Origin: a virus | IMG/VR virus record: IMGVR_UViG_3300033997_000478 | Span: 1 to 64,000 of that record | Strand: one strand, 5' to 3' | Length of the DNA stretch: 64,000 nt | Shown here: positions 50,804-59,390 of the stretch, piece after piece | Layout: every line of letters begins with the position of its first letter | How positions within the stretch are numbered: the stretch's first letter is position 1 | The notes under the pieces: model-generated | The model's input: only the letters and a program-made list of their open reading frames with translations | Databases searched by the model: none | Told to the model about the DNA's origin: nothing | Program-made: the position numbers and the translations under genes

Positions 50804-51301
50804 ATGCAACATAGTCTTCCGAAACTGATCATCCGCAATGGCGGCGAAGGTGGCGATACCTTCGGTCCCATCATTGCTGGGCCCAATCCCTACAACCGTC
50901 CATCCTTCCGCGTGGATGGGGAGTTCAAGTTCAAACGCGTTTACAAGGCCAGCGAAGGCAACTTGACCTTGGTCTCCACAGTGGGTCTGGGTGGCGATGC
51001 GGTGATCAGCCACTACGCCATCGATCATGAACTGCCCGGCCACTTCGCCGGATACGTGAATGATTTCATCGACCGCCTGATCACCACCCTGAAAGTGCAG
51101 AACTACCGGGACAAGGAGAACCTGTGGTTGGTGGAAGTGCACTGGCGTGATCTGGCTGGCGAGCATGGTCATCGGCAGGTGACGTTGGAACCGTGGGAGC
51201 GCATGCTTCATGACATGCTCTCCATGGACGTCTTCAACTTCCAGTCCTACCTGACGATCGCCGAAGCTCAAGCAATCGATCATCCGCCCGGCCAAGAATA
51301 A
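50804..51301 (+). CDS. Hypothetical protein (165 aa), paralogue of the 51708 gene
   Basis: TGGAGAG precedes ATG 50804. The C-terminal half (DFIDRLITTLKVQ; LWLVEVHWRDLAGEHG; LEPWERMLHDML) resembles the 51708 product (GFLERVASASKEE; FLITEVHLDWRDVVGS; WEAFIAPIRAKV), so the two are probably distant duplicates. The N-terminal part is Gly-rich and strand-prone. Function is unknown. Confidence 0.72.
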   Translation: MQHSLPKLIIRNGGEGGDTFGPIIAGPNPYNRPSFRVDGEFKFKRVYKASEGNLTLVSTVGLGGDAVISHYAIDHELPGHFAGYVNDFIDRLITTLKVQNYRDKENLWLVEVHWRDLAGEHGHRQVTLEPWERMLHDMLSMDVFNFQSYLTIAEAQAIDHPPGQE

Positions 51302-51316
51302 CAAGAAAAGTCCTTC

Positions 51317-51330
51317 AGGACTGTACTATT
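51317..51330 (+). promoter_or_regulatory. Candidate phage promoter motif (AGGACTGTACTATT)
   Basis: It lies 41 bases before ATG 51372 in the gap between units. Confidence 0.5.
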
Positions 51331-51371
51331 CAATTGCAACATCCGCCTACACAACAAGAAAGGTAAAACCG

Positions 51372-51704
51372 ATGAGCACCGAAGAACAGACCAAGGAAAT
51401 CGTGGACGCAGCCCTGGCCAAGCAGGTCACGGCCAACGGCGATCTCGCTCAGGCCACTGCCGTGGCGCTGCGTGGTGTCCTGCCGTACGCGCGTCAGGAA
51501 GTGCTGAGCATCCATGAAGTGGCCCGCCGTGATGGCGATGAAGTGGCCGCCAGCGAAGCAGCTGCCGGCGATGTCGCCATCGAACGTGCCGACAAGGTGC
51601 TGCGTGCGATCGACAAGTCGCACCTGCCGATCAGCGCGTTGAAGGATGACCACTTCGACAACCACATCAACACCTACCTGGACGAAAGCGCCGGCGAGGA
51701 GTGA
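51372..51704 (+). CDS. Small acidic protein (110 aa)
   Basis: ATG 51372 follows AAAGGTAAAACCG. The product is acidic, Ala-rich and helical (AIERADKVLRAIDKSHL) and uses high-expression codons. It is followed after three bases by the next gene. No domain is recognised. Confidence 0.72.
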   Translation: MSTEEQTKEIVDAALAKQVTANGDLAQATAVALRGVLPYARQEVLSIHEVARRDGDEVAASEAAAGDVAIERADKVLRAIDKSHLPISALKDDHFDNHINTYLDESAGEE

Positions 51705-51707
51705 TCG

Positions 51708-52055
51708 ATGGAGCTGACCCCACTTGAAATCTTCATCATCGACAATCTGGTCAAGGGCGGAGCGTCGGTCTATCTTTCTCACCGCAGGGAGATCGTGCTG
51801 AAGTTTAAGCGAGTCGCCGACGGTGAGGAGACGGAGATGAGTTTCACCATTCCGGCGCTGACGACCTACGTTCACTGGACCATTCACGGGTTCTTGGAAC
51901 GTGTTGCATCGGCCAGCAAAGAGGAGTTCCTGATAACGGAAGTCCATCTGGACTGGCGTGACGTGGTGGGGTCATGGAAGGAAGGTGAGGATTGGGAGGC
52001 ATTCATCGCTCCCATCCGCGCCAAGGTCGTCAATCCCTACCAGAAGATCCAATAG
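51708..52055 (+). CDS. Hypothetical protein (115 aa), paralogue of the 50804 gene
   Basis: The product has strand- and helix-forming stretches with the EVHLDWRDVVGSW segment shared with the 50804 protein. GAGGAGTGATCG precedes ATG 51708. Function is unknown. Confidence 0.7.
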   Translation: MELTPLEIFIIDNLVKGGASVYLSHRREIVLKFKRVADGEETEMSFTIPALTTYVHWTIHGFLERVASASKEEFLITEVHLDWRDVVGSWKEGEDWEAFIAPIRAKVVNPYQKIQ

Positions 52056-52101
52056 ATTTTTACAGGGCTTTGCTACCTTATAGAGCCTCAGAGGAATTCA
52101 G

Positions 52102-52722
52102 ATGTCAGGAATCATTGACGGCGGCCGTCTCGCCTTCAGAGCGATGGCCTTCGGTCGACCATCGCAGCAGAAGATTGAGTTTCTGCAGCGTCAGTTCGAT
52201 GACCCGAGTCGAGCGTTGAACTTTGCCAACCGCTCGTTCTTCGAGCGATCCCGGCAACTGTTCGAGAACAACTTCAGTGAAGATGTGATGTACCAGTACG
52301 ATCGTGTACTGGAAAGTCACAACCGGACGTGGGACGAAGACAGCATCCGTCCGCTGCGCACGCTGGAAGATTTCCAGTTTGCCAAGCCGCAGATGCAGCG
52401 TTGGATGATGGCCAATCCGCGCCTTCGTCAGTTGCAGCGCCAAGGTCGCATCAGCGGCTGGGCCGGCAGCTACTTCGACCACTCGCCCAAGATCGACCCA
52501 CGCAAGCATCACGACTACCGTAAGGTCATGTCGGGTTTGGAGCAGGAAGACGAAAACGGCGAGACTGTGTTTATCACTTATATGGACGAGGAACTGCCGG
52601 GCGATAGCCCGCTGTACTTCACCGATAAGAAGATCATTCGCAGTGCTTGGGAGGAGATGGAGCATCTGCTGGATACCCAGCGGAAAGATCCGACCGACAC
52701 CGAAGGGTCCGATTGGGGTTAA
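52102..52722 (+). CDS. Hypothetical protein (206 aa)
   Basis: GAGGAA lies before ATG 52102. The product is Arg/Gln-rich and basic in its N-terminal and central parts (KPQMQRWMMANPRLRQLQRQ) and acidic at the C-terminus (DTQRKDPTDTEGSDWG). GCTACCTTATAG (52072-52083) may be a weak promoter. A strong terminator follows. No domain is recognised. Confidence 0.72.
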   Translation: MSGIIDGGRLAFRAMAFGRPSQQKIEFLQRQFDDPSRALNFANRSFFERSRQLFENNFSEDVMYQYDRVLESHNRTWDEDSIRPLRTLEDFQFAKPQMQRWMMANPRLRQLQRQGRISGWAGSYFDHSPKIDPRKHHDYRKVMSGLEQEDENGETVFITYMDEELPGDSPLYFTDKKIIRSAWEEMEHLLDTQRKDPTDTEGSDWG

Positions 52723-52728
52723 GCATAA

Positions 52729-52750
52729 CAGGGGCCCTTCGGGGCCCCTG
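52729..52750 (+). terminator. Terminator hairpin
   Basis: CAGGGGCCC and GGGGCCCCTG arms are followed further on by TCTTTTTTCTTT. Confidence 0.82.
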
Positions 52751-52785
52751 CATTCAGCTTTCTTTTTTCTTTGCATGGGCCCATC

Positions 52786-53208
52786 ATGTCCGACACACCG
52801 CGCAAGAAAGCGATCGCTACGCTCAGTACGATCGGCTATGCCACCGACCCCGAGCAACGCTTGGATCGGTTGATGGCATACTACCTGACCAGCTACTACT
52901 CCCAGTCGCTGCTGTTCAGGGGAAACATCATGTCGCTGCAAAAGCAGCTGCGTGAATACGGTCACGACACCACCGAACTGGTCACTCGTGTCACCGATGA
53001 AATGACCAGCTACCTGGCCCAGGAATTCCAGGGCGTCACGGTGCGTATCCGTACCGACATCCCTAACCCCGAAGACCCCGGTCGTATCAACATGACCGTG
53101 GAGGCAGTCGTCTCGGTGGATGGTAAGAACTATTCGCTGGCACGCGTGGTGGAAACCCGCAATGCCGTCATCATCGACATCATCAAGATCAACAACGAAG
53201 GCCAGTAA
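52786..53208 (+). CDS. Hypothetical protein (140 aa)
   Basis: ATG 52786 is preferred over in-frame TTG 52771. The N-terminal half is helical (QRLDRLMAYYLTSYYSQSLL), and the C-terminal half is strand-rich (QGVTVRIRTDIPNPEDPGRI; NYSLARVVETRNAVIIDIIK). The next gene starts one base after its stop. Function is unknown. Confidence 0.72.
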   Translation: MSDTPRKKAIATLSTIGYATDPEQRLDRLMAYYLTSYYSQSLLFRGNIMSLQKQLREYGHDTTELVTRVTDEMTSYLAQEFQGVTVRIRTDIPNPEDPGRINMTVEAVVSVDGKNYSLARVVETRNAVIIDIIKINNEGQ

Positions 53209-53209
53209 C

Positions 53210-54013
53210 ATGTCCGAACAGAACGAGGCTGCCACCGAAGCGGCGGCAGTGGAAACCCCGTCCACGCCGGTGGGCACCGAACAACTGCTGAAGTCGCTTC
53301 AGCAAACCGAACATGCGCTGTTCGCACTGATCCAGTCCAATGGCAAGATTGCTGCCCAGCTGGGCAATGCTCTGCGCCGGATCGATCTGCTGGAAAGCGA
53401 AGCCCAGTACCAGGGTACGCTGTTCGGCGACCTCTACCATCACCTGGAACTGGAGCCGCCGGCACGCCCGGTTGTGGTTCACGCCCTGAACGGCAACCTG
53501 ATCCACCCCAGCGATGAAGGCTACGACCCCGTCCAGAATGCCGCCCTGCGCGTCAAGTTCCACAGCGAAGCGCATCCGATCTACGGTTCGTACGAAGTGC
53601 TGGTGACGGACGTCGAAAACGGTGGCTCGCCGGTGGCTCGTCCAATCGAAACCCTGCATCCGCTGGCCCAGCAGCTGATCGCTTCGGAATTCCTGCGCCT
53701 GCGCGAAGAAGGCAAGCTGGACGAGTCCGTGTTCTACGGCACCAACTTCATCGCTCGGACCGAAGCGCCGCTGTCGGACACGTCCACGCCGGCCACCATG
53801 GCCGACCCGCTGCCGGTCGGCGTAACGGCCGATGAACCGGCAGGTGAGTCAGACGTACCACCGGCGCCGGAACCGATCGAAGAAACGCCGCACGTGGAAA
53901 CGGTGAAGGAAGTGTCGGTCGACACCGACGCCTTCGAAGCCGATGGCGAACTGGGTGGCGAAGCACCGCATGCAACGGGTGAAACCAATGCCGACGATTC
54001 CGAACGATCCTGA
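53210..54013 (+). CDS. Hypothetical protein with acidic disordered tail (267 aa)
   Basis: ATG 53210 immediately follows the upstream stop. Residues 20-75 look like a coiled coil (LKSLQQTEHALFALIQSNGK), the middle is folded and the last 80 residues are acidic, Pro- and Glu-rich and probably disordered. The tail DNA overlaps the start of the next gene by 26 bases. High-expression codons are used. No domain is recognised. Confidence 0.72.
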   Translation: MSEQNEAATEAAAVETPSTPVGTEQLLKSLQQTEHALFALIQSNGKIAAQLGNALRRIDLLESEAQYQGTLFGDLYHHLELEPPARPVVVHALNGNLIHPSDEGYDPVQNAALRVKFHSEAHPIYGSYEVLVTDVENGGSPVARPIETLHPLAQQLIASEFLRLREEGKLDESVFYGTNFIARTEAPLSDTSTPATMADPLPVGVTADEPAGESDVPPAPEPIEETPHVETVKEVSVDTDAFEADGELGGEAPHATGETNADDSERS

Positions 54014-54575
54014 TGCACTCGAACCGGCGTTGGCAGCGCCGGCTCCGACCCCAGCCACGGTCCTGACCGCCTTCAAGCAGCTGGCCAGCATCGAAGCGAC
54101 CGAACTGACCAAGCTGCCCGAGCCGCACTTCCGTGACAAGCTCTTGCCGTTGGTCAAGGCATGGCGCGAGAATCCGGGCAACGTTGACATCTCGACCTAT
54201 CTGGCCGTGGCCGGCGGCCCGCAGCGTCCGATCGATGTCATCGACCACGCAACCGGCGAAGTCCTGTTCCGTGCCCCGCCGCTGCTGGGTACGCTGGATC
54301 TGATGACCAAGGAACATCGCCACATCCACGCAGTGGTCAACCAGGCCGTGCTGGTGGAAGCCAACCAGCACGCGGCGGTGGCTGACCGTGTCCTCTATGA
54401 AGGCCTGTCTCCACACCACCCCACCGCGGTTGGTCGAGTCCGCGATGCCATCGCGCAGTGGAATTTCATTTTCGCGCGCTATGGTCTGGAACCGTCCTTC
54501 GCCGGCAGTTCCTCCCCCACTGAAGCTTTCGATCCCAACCAGACGGCCGAGCCTTTCGACCAGATGGACTTCTAA
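53988..54575 (+). CDS. Hypothetical protein (195 aa)
   Basis: ATG 53988 overlaps the acidic tail of the upstream gene; GGGTGAAA is the possible ribosome-binding site. The product has a Pro/Ala-rich N-terminus, a helical core and an acidic C-terminus (TEAFDPNQTAEPFDQMDF) that ends in a D-x-D-F-like tip somewhat like SSB-interacting tails. Function is unknown. Confidence 0.7.
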   Translation: MPTIPNDPDALEPALAAPAPTPATVLTAFKQLASIEATELTKLPEPHFRDKLLPLVKAWRENPGNVDISTYLAVAGGPQRPIDVIDHATGEVLFRAPPLLGTLDLMTKEHRHIHAVVNQAVLVEANQHAAVADRVLYEGLSPHHPTAVGRVRDAIAQWNFIFARYGLEPSFAGSSSPTEAFDPNQTAEPFDQMDF

Positions 54576-54587
54576 AAAAGAGGCAGC

Positions 54588-55730
54588 ATGAAGCCGGAAT
54601 TGTATGGAGCTTCCATCTCTGACGTCCACCTTGGGCATCAGAGAACGAAGACCCGCCATATTGTCGACAACCTGTGGAAGGCATTTCCCAACGCCGAGTC
54701 AACCGGTCAGTTGGATGTCATCTTCTGGGGTGGCGACTTGTTTGACCGGCTTCTGACCTTGGGTGATGAAGCTGTTCCCCAGATTCTCGTATGGGCCTAC
54801 TCCTTCTTGGAGATGGCCAAGGAAAGAAAGATCCATGTGGTGTTCATGGAAGGCACGCCTTCCCATGACTGGGCCCAAACCAAGCTGCTGAAAACCATTG
54901 CAGAATTCGGTAAGGGTAACCCGTACTTCCACTATATCGACACCCTGTCGATCGTTCACTTCGACGATCTGGATGCCGATGTCCTGTTCGTGCCCGATGA
55001 GTGGCGCCCGGAACCGGATGATACCTGGATGGAAGTACGCGAACTGTTGCGAGAAAAGGGACTGGAGAAAGTCGATTTCACCTTGCTTCACGGTGTCTTC
55101 GATCACCAGCTCCCCGATCACGTAAGCGTCCCCACCCATGTGACTGAGCGGTATGTATCGATCACCCGGCACTTCGTGTTCGGGGCGCACGTGCATACGC
55201 CCTCCGTACGAGATAACTTCCCGGCCGATCACGGCCGGCTCTACGTCAATGGCTCCTTTGATCGACTCGCCCACGGCGAGGAGGAATCGAAGGGCCATTG
55301 GCGCTTCCGCTTCCCGACAGACAAACCACCCCAGTGTTGGTTCGTCGTCAATGAAGGGGCCCAGATTTACAAAACGTTGGACTGCACCAAAAAGTCCCTC
55401 GAAGAATCTTTGGCCTTCCTGCAACAGGTCAGCAAGTTGCCTGAGGACAGCAGCATCCGCGTTCAAGCGAACAAGGATGATCCGATCTTGGCCAACTTCG
55501 ATGTCCTGCGTCGGGAGTATCCCCACATTCACTGGTCCTCCAAGCCCAACGAGGCGGTGGAGAAGGACGTGCAGAAGAACCTGCTCGTGGATCTGCGCTC
55601 GGCGTACACCTCTGTGCAGATCACCCGTGATAATCTTGAAGAGCTGTTGATGGAACGTATCGGTCTGCTGACCAACGATCCTGATCAGCTGCAACGATGC
55701 GCTCGCCGCATTCAGGAAGTGGTCCGATGA
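54588..55730 (+). CDS. Mre11/SbcD-like calcineurin-type phosphoesterase (380 aa)
   Basis: Metallophosphoesterase motifs appear in order: SDVHLGH (Asp12, His14), WGGDLFDR (Asp50, Asp53), MEGTPSHDW (His93, Asp94), LLHGVFDH and GAHVHTP. The set and the size resemble Mre11/SbcD nucleases that process DNA ends in replication and recombination. The third motif has EGTPSHD where GNHD is usual, so the Asn ligand is replaced or shifted; activity may be altered. A C-terminal acidic helical part (residues 270-380) could be a partner-binding region. No Rad50/SbcC-like ATPase is in the window. It overlaps the next gene (ATGA). Confidence 0.83.
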   Translation: MKPELYGASISDVHLGHQRTKTRHIVDNLWKAFPNAESTGQLDVIFWGGDLFDRLLTLGDEAVPQILVWAYSFLEMAKERKIHVVFMEGTPSHDWAQTKLLKTIAEFGKGNPYFHYIDTLSIVHFDDLDADVLFVPDEWRPEPDDTWMEVRELLREKGLEKVDFTLLHGVFDHQLPDHVSVPTHVTERYVSITRHFVFGAHVHTPSVRDNFPADHGRLYVNGSFDRLAHGEEESKGHWRFRFPTDKPPQCWFVVNEGAQIYKTLDCTKKSLEESLAFLQQVSKLPEDSSIRVQANKDDPILANFDVLRREYPHIHWSSKPNEAVEKDVQKNLLVDLRSAYTSVQITRDNLEELLMERIGLLTNDPDQLQRCARRIQEVVR

Positions 55731-56578
55731 ACTTCATTCAGCAAGCAGTGGAAGCACGCGAAAAAGGGCAGACCGTACCGGTGTCAATCGGTACGGCTTT
55801 GGCCATCGAAGCCGGCTGTGGCGTCTACCCAGATCGCCCCGAACATCCGGCACCTTTCGTCTTTGTCCAGCAAGTGTGGATCAACTTGCGCACCTTGGTG
55901 CGTAACCTCTACGCCTGTTTGGACAAGGACGTGAAGGATACCGCCCTGCCCGATGATCTCTGGCAGGCGGGTCTGGAAGAAATGCAGATCATCGAAACCG
56001 CCGTGGCCCAAGCCACCGGTAATCGAACCAAGGTGGTGTTCTACGTGTCCGACTACAAGCGGCCGGAGCAACTCTTCCCTGGAGCCATCATCAAGAAGGC
56101 GATCACCCCCAAGCAGATCTTCCAGCTGACCGTGGAAGAGGACACCCTGAAGTTGATGCTGCAGAACAACCAGCAAAACCACATGGTGCACTTCTACGAG
56201 TTCATGATCGAGGGGAATCACCCCGCCAGTCTGATCATTACCCACATGCCGGTTGACTTGCTCGCCCGGTTCAGGTTTGAGCGACTGGAGTTGCTGGAGT
56301 CCCATACCGGCGCTATCAAGAAGCCGGCGCAATGGAACACGAAACTGACCAACGGCAAAGAGTTGACCAACATCCCCTTCAACCGGATGACGTTGCAGCT
56401 GTTTGGGGATAACGGAAACCTGTTTTCGCCCCTGTCCATCACCATTCGTCGAGAGGTGGTGCGACTAGCCGGTATCGACCAGTGGACGGCCGTGACCAGT
56501 ATGGAAAAGGTGCGTGCCACAATCAGTGGGAAGATGGACAACGACGAGCATCGCAAGACCGTGCTCAAGCTGATGTAA
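55727..56578 (+). CDS. Hypothetical protein (283 aa), coupled to the Mre11-like gene
   Basis: ATG 55727 overlaps the stop of the Mre11-like gene. The product has a helical N-terminal part and a strand-rich C-terminal half (TLQLFGDNGNLFSPLSITIR). Position between a nuclease and an SSB suggests a role in DNA metabolism, which is inference. No motif is recognised. Confidence 0.72.
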   Translation: MNFIQQAVEAREKGQTVPVSIGTALAIEAGCGVYPDRPEHPAPFVFVQQVWINLRTLVRNLYACLDKDVKDTALPDDLWQAGLEEMQIIETAVAQATGNRTKVVFYVSDYKRPEQLFPGAIIKKAITPKQIFQLTVEEDTLKLMLQNNQQNHMVHFYEFMIEGNHPASLIITHMPVDLLARFRFERLELLESHTGAIKKPAQWNTKLTNGKELTNIPFNRMTLQLFGDNGNLFSPLSITIRREVVRLAGIDQWTAVTSMEKVRATISGKMDNDEHRKTVLKLM

Positions 56579-56630
56579 ATTTTCCCACATCCCGCTTATC
56601 TATTGAGAACCACTCCGGAACACTGAAACC

Positions 56631-57434
56631 ATGTCTGACGGCCAACAGAATCGTACCAACAAACCGCCCATCCTCACCATGGGCGTCCAGAGCCTGAAGC
56701 TCTATGGCGAGAACATCAACGGCGCGACCAAGTCGCCGATGCTCTCGCTGAAGATCAAGCGCAACGAGCCCGTCCTGGCCGTGTCCACCGGTGTGGAAGG
56801 TGACAAGGACTACGGCAAGTTCGAAGTGGCCATCGACTGGCCGACCCTGTTCCAGATCTTCCAGCACGTCGACGACGCTGCCAACAATCCGGAATTCCCC
56901 GGCGCCAAGATCGAGTTCCACCAGAAGCGCTACATGCGTGCCCAGGGTGGGCAGTCGCAGACCCCGATGCTGGAAGGCCAGATCGTCGTCGGCCGCATCG
57001 CCGCTTCGGGCGTGATCTACATCGGCGTGTCGACCTGGGACAACGATCGTCCCAAGTGCAAGTACATCTTCCGTCCGATCATCGATGCACGCAAGAAGGT
57101 CCAGGTCTTCAAGGGCGACGGCACCCCGTGGGGTGAAGGCGAACTGAGCCAGGCCTACGCCAAGGGTTGGGTGCGCATGATGTCGCAGATCGCCGTCATG
57201 ATGGCCAGCCAGGAATACGTGGCACCGGACTACAGCCAGCAGAACGGCGGTGGCGGTCAGCGTCAAGGCGGCGGTGGCGGTAGCTGGGGTAACCGCGGCG
57301 GTGGCAACGGCGGTGGTGGTTACAACCAGAACCGCGGTGGCGGTAATGGTGGTGGCGGCTACCAGCAGAACCAACAGCAGTCCAGTGGCGGCGGTTCGTC
57401 CGGCGGCTGGGGTGATGACGACATCCCCATGTAA
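56631..57434 (+). CDS. Single-stranded-DNA-binding-like protein with SSB-type acidic tip (267 aa)
   Basis: Residues 15-175 look like an OB-type strand-rich domain (VQSLKLYGENINGATKSPML; EGQIVVGRIAASGVIYIGVS). They are followed by about 75 residues of Gly/Gln/Asn/Arg-rich linker and the C-terminus GWGDDDIPM. Bacterial SSB proteins have the same build and end in DDDIPF, the tip that recruits replication and repair enzymes. The protein lies next to an Mre11-like nuclease and upstream of RNA polymerase genes. High-expression codons and its own terminator suit an abundant DNA-coating protein. The OB fold is a visual inference; the tail is explicit. Confidence 0.8.
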   Translation: MSDGQQNRTNKPPILTMGVQSLKLYGENINGATKSPMLSLKIKRNEPVLAVSTGVEGDKDYGKFEVAIDWPTLFQIFQHVDDAANNPEFPGAKIEFHQKRYMRAQGGQSQTPMLEGQIVVGRIAASGVIYIGVSTWDNDRPKCKYIFRPIIDARKKVQVFKGDGTPWGEGELSQAYAKGWVRMMSQIAVMMASQEYVAPDYSQQNGGGGQRQGGGGGSWGNRGGGNGGGGYNQNRGGGNGGGGYQQNQQQSSGGGSSGGWGDDDIPM

Positions 57435-57454
57435 GGGATGCCGAGTTGAGGAAC

Positions 57455-57474
57455 GAGGGGGCTTCGGCCCCCTC
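57455..57474 (+). terminator. Terminator after the SSB-like gene
   Basis: GAGGGGGC and GCCCCCTC arms with a TTCG loop are followed by AATTCTT. Confidence 0.82.
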
Positions 57475-57788
57475 AATTCTTCCCCTTAAACAAGGCGCTG
57501 AAAAAGGCCTAATCCTATTACGGTGGATAGACATGTCCAAGCAACACATGCAGTGCATCTACTGAACAACCTCAAGACCTCACCGAAGCTCTCAATAGCG
57601 CCAAGGCGTATTGGGGGTTTCGAGGCAACGTAAGTTGCCCCTCCATTCGAGGGGACGTGTGGCGTATAAACAGAATAACCGAATTTCAAACCCACACTAT
57701 CCTTTCGAACACACCTATCAGAAATAGCGCAAGGACTGCGCTCTGGGTAGTTCGCAATAAGAAGTAAAACCGAAGGGAACCCGCCAAG
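57475..57788 (+). other. Non-coding leader region of the gp68-like gene
   Basis: No credible gene is seen in these 314 bases. Hairpins occur at GGCAAC-GTAA-GTTGCC (about 57624-57639), CCCCTC-CATTC-GAGGGG (about 57639-57655) and AGCGCA-AGGAC-TGCGCT. The promoter-like AAACCCACACTATCC (57688-57702) lies 86 bases before ATG 57789. The AT/GC mix and hairpins upstream of the promoter could mark another small RNA. Confidence 0.45.
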
Positions 57789-59384
57789 ATGAAAATCAGT
57801 GCAATCTCAGCCCCCGGTCAAGGGTTGACGACCGTCATCACCGAACATGGTGGCGAACGACTGACATGGGATGTTAGTCCGACATACGGCCGCAGTAATA
57901 GCCGTGGTGGTAAAGGCAGTATCGCCGATGATGAAATTGACAGCGCCAAGCTGTTTGATGAATTCAACGGCTACGTGGCAACGCTCAGCATGGAACGGCA
58001 GCAGGGTATCTGGGAAGCATTCCAGGACATCTACGCCATCTTCCGTGCGGACTACGAACTGGAAACGGCCACCGAGAAGCTCAAGCAGAAGATCCGCTCG
58101 CTCTACTCGATGATCCCGATGGCAGAGTTGCGCCACTGGCTCCAGTTCTACGGCAACATCAACTATCCGGCCACCGTCAAGGAACGGTTGGATGGGGATG
58201 AAATCACCGACCGCTCTCCCAGCCGTACGTACCTGCGTGCGGACTACTTCGGTCTGGTGGTCTTCACCGTCGCACTGCGACCGATGCTGCCGATCTGGGG
58301 TGAGTACATCGCAGCCACCCGGCGCGACTCGGGCAACAACTACAAGGAGAACCGAGCCTGGGGTCTGCTGTATCACACCGAGCTGCCGCGCTCTCCGGAA
58401 TACGATCGTCTGCTGGAATTCATCACCCACACCAGCCAGAACTTCATCAAGCAGGACGAGACCTTCACTGCAATTCTCGAAGGCCTCAGCACTGCTGAGA
58501 TGCCGAGCTGGATGCTGGCCATCACCGCCGTACGGCGTCTGGTGATCAGTGAAATCCATCCCGATCCGGATCAGCGCAACAAGAACCTGATCGCGATGGT
58601 CCACTTCTTCATTGACAGCAAGATCCTGTCGATGCCCCGCGACTTCGGTCGCAAGTTCGGTGGTCGCATCAGCGACAAGAAGCCGCCAGCCGGCCAGTCC
58701 GAGGAAAGCAACTCCTCGGTGGTGGAGCAGTACAAGATCAAGCCGGACATTCCCGACGGCCACATCGTTTCGCTCAACGTGTACTCCGAAGATCCCCACC
58801 GGATGTTGCTGGTGCGCGATCCCGACGTACCGACGGAACTGCTCGAAAAGTGCCTGAACTCCATCAAGGACATGGCACCGCGCGACATCGACGCCAGCGG
58901 CATGTGGCTCACCCGCTGGGCCATCAGTCCCGTACTGCCGGCCCGAGCCATCGATCTGCTGCTGATCGATTCGCTGAAGAATACCATGGCTGTCTCCCAG
59001 GCAACCCTGTGGCATTGGGGTTTCTACGATCTGGCAGCACTGGTCACTGCAACACCGCAGATCACCAACGATGAAATCATTACCGCTCCGGGTGAATCGC
59101 GTGGTAAGGTCAACAAGGAGATGATGTCTCAGTTGGCCCAGAACTACACGTACCACCCCCAAGTCAAGCGCAGCACTTCGGTCCGTCAGGCCCGAGGCGA
59201 CGTGCGTGCAATCGACGCACTGGCTGATCTGATTTCCCGCAACGACTGGATCCTCAATGCTCCCTCAGAGCTGATCGAGGCCTCCTCCACCATCGGCGAC
59301 TCGCGGTTCATGATGCCGCCGCCGCTGCTGCGTGTCCAGTTGGGGCATCTGCTACTCCACCCGAAGTTCAACAGGATTGATTAA
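57789..59384 (+). CDS. Putative fifth subunit of the non-virion RNA polymerase (phiKZ gp68-like by position)
   Basis: The 531-residue product has the size of phiKZ gp68 and heads a block (57789, 59391, 60838, 63240) that parallels phiKZ gp68, gp69, gp70 and gp71-73. Gp68 is the extra subunit of the non-virion polymerase needed for promoter recognition. No sigma-like or zinc motif can be seen here, which is also true of gp68 as I know it. The N-terminal 60 residues look flexible, then helical segments alternate with strands (WLQFYGNINYPATVKERL; VSLNVYSEDPHRMLLVRDPD). Identity rests on synteny and size. Confidence 0.55.
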   Translation: MKISAISAPGQGLTTVITEHGGERLTWDVSPTYGRSNSRGGKGSIADDEIDSAKLFDEFNGYVATLSMERQQGIWEAFQDIYAIFRADYELETATEKLKQKIRSLYSMIPMAELRHWLQFYGNINYPATVKERLDGDEITDRSPSRTYLRADYFGLVVFTVALRPMLPIWGEYIAATRRDSGNNYKENRAWGLLYHTELPRSPEYDRLLEFITHTSQNFIKQDETFTAILEGLSTAEMPSWMLAITAVRRLVISEIHPDPDQRNKNLIAMVHFFIDSKILSMPRDFGRKFGGRISDKKPPAGQSEESNSSVVEQYKIKPDIPDGHIVSLNVYSEDPHRMLLVRDPDVPTELLEKCLNSIKDMAPRDIDASGMWLTRWAISPVLPARAIDLLLIDSLKNTMAVSQATLWHWGFYDLAALVTATPQITNDEIITAPGESRGKVNKEMMSQLAQNYTYHPQVKRSTSVRQARGDVRAIDALADLISRNDWILNAPSELIEASSTIGDSRFMMPPPLLRVQLGHLLLHPKFNRID

Positions 59385-59390
59385 TAGCCC

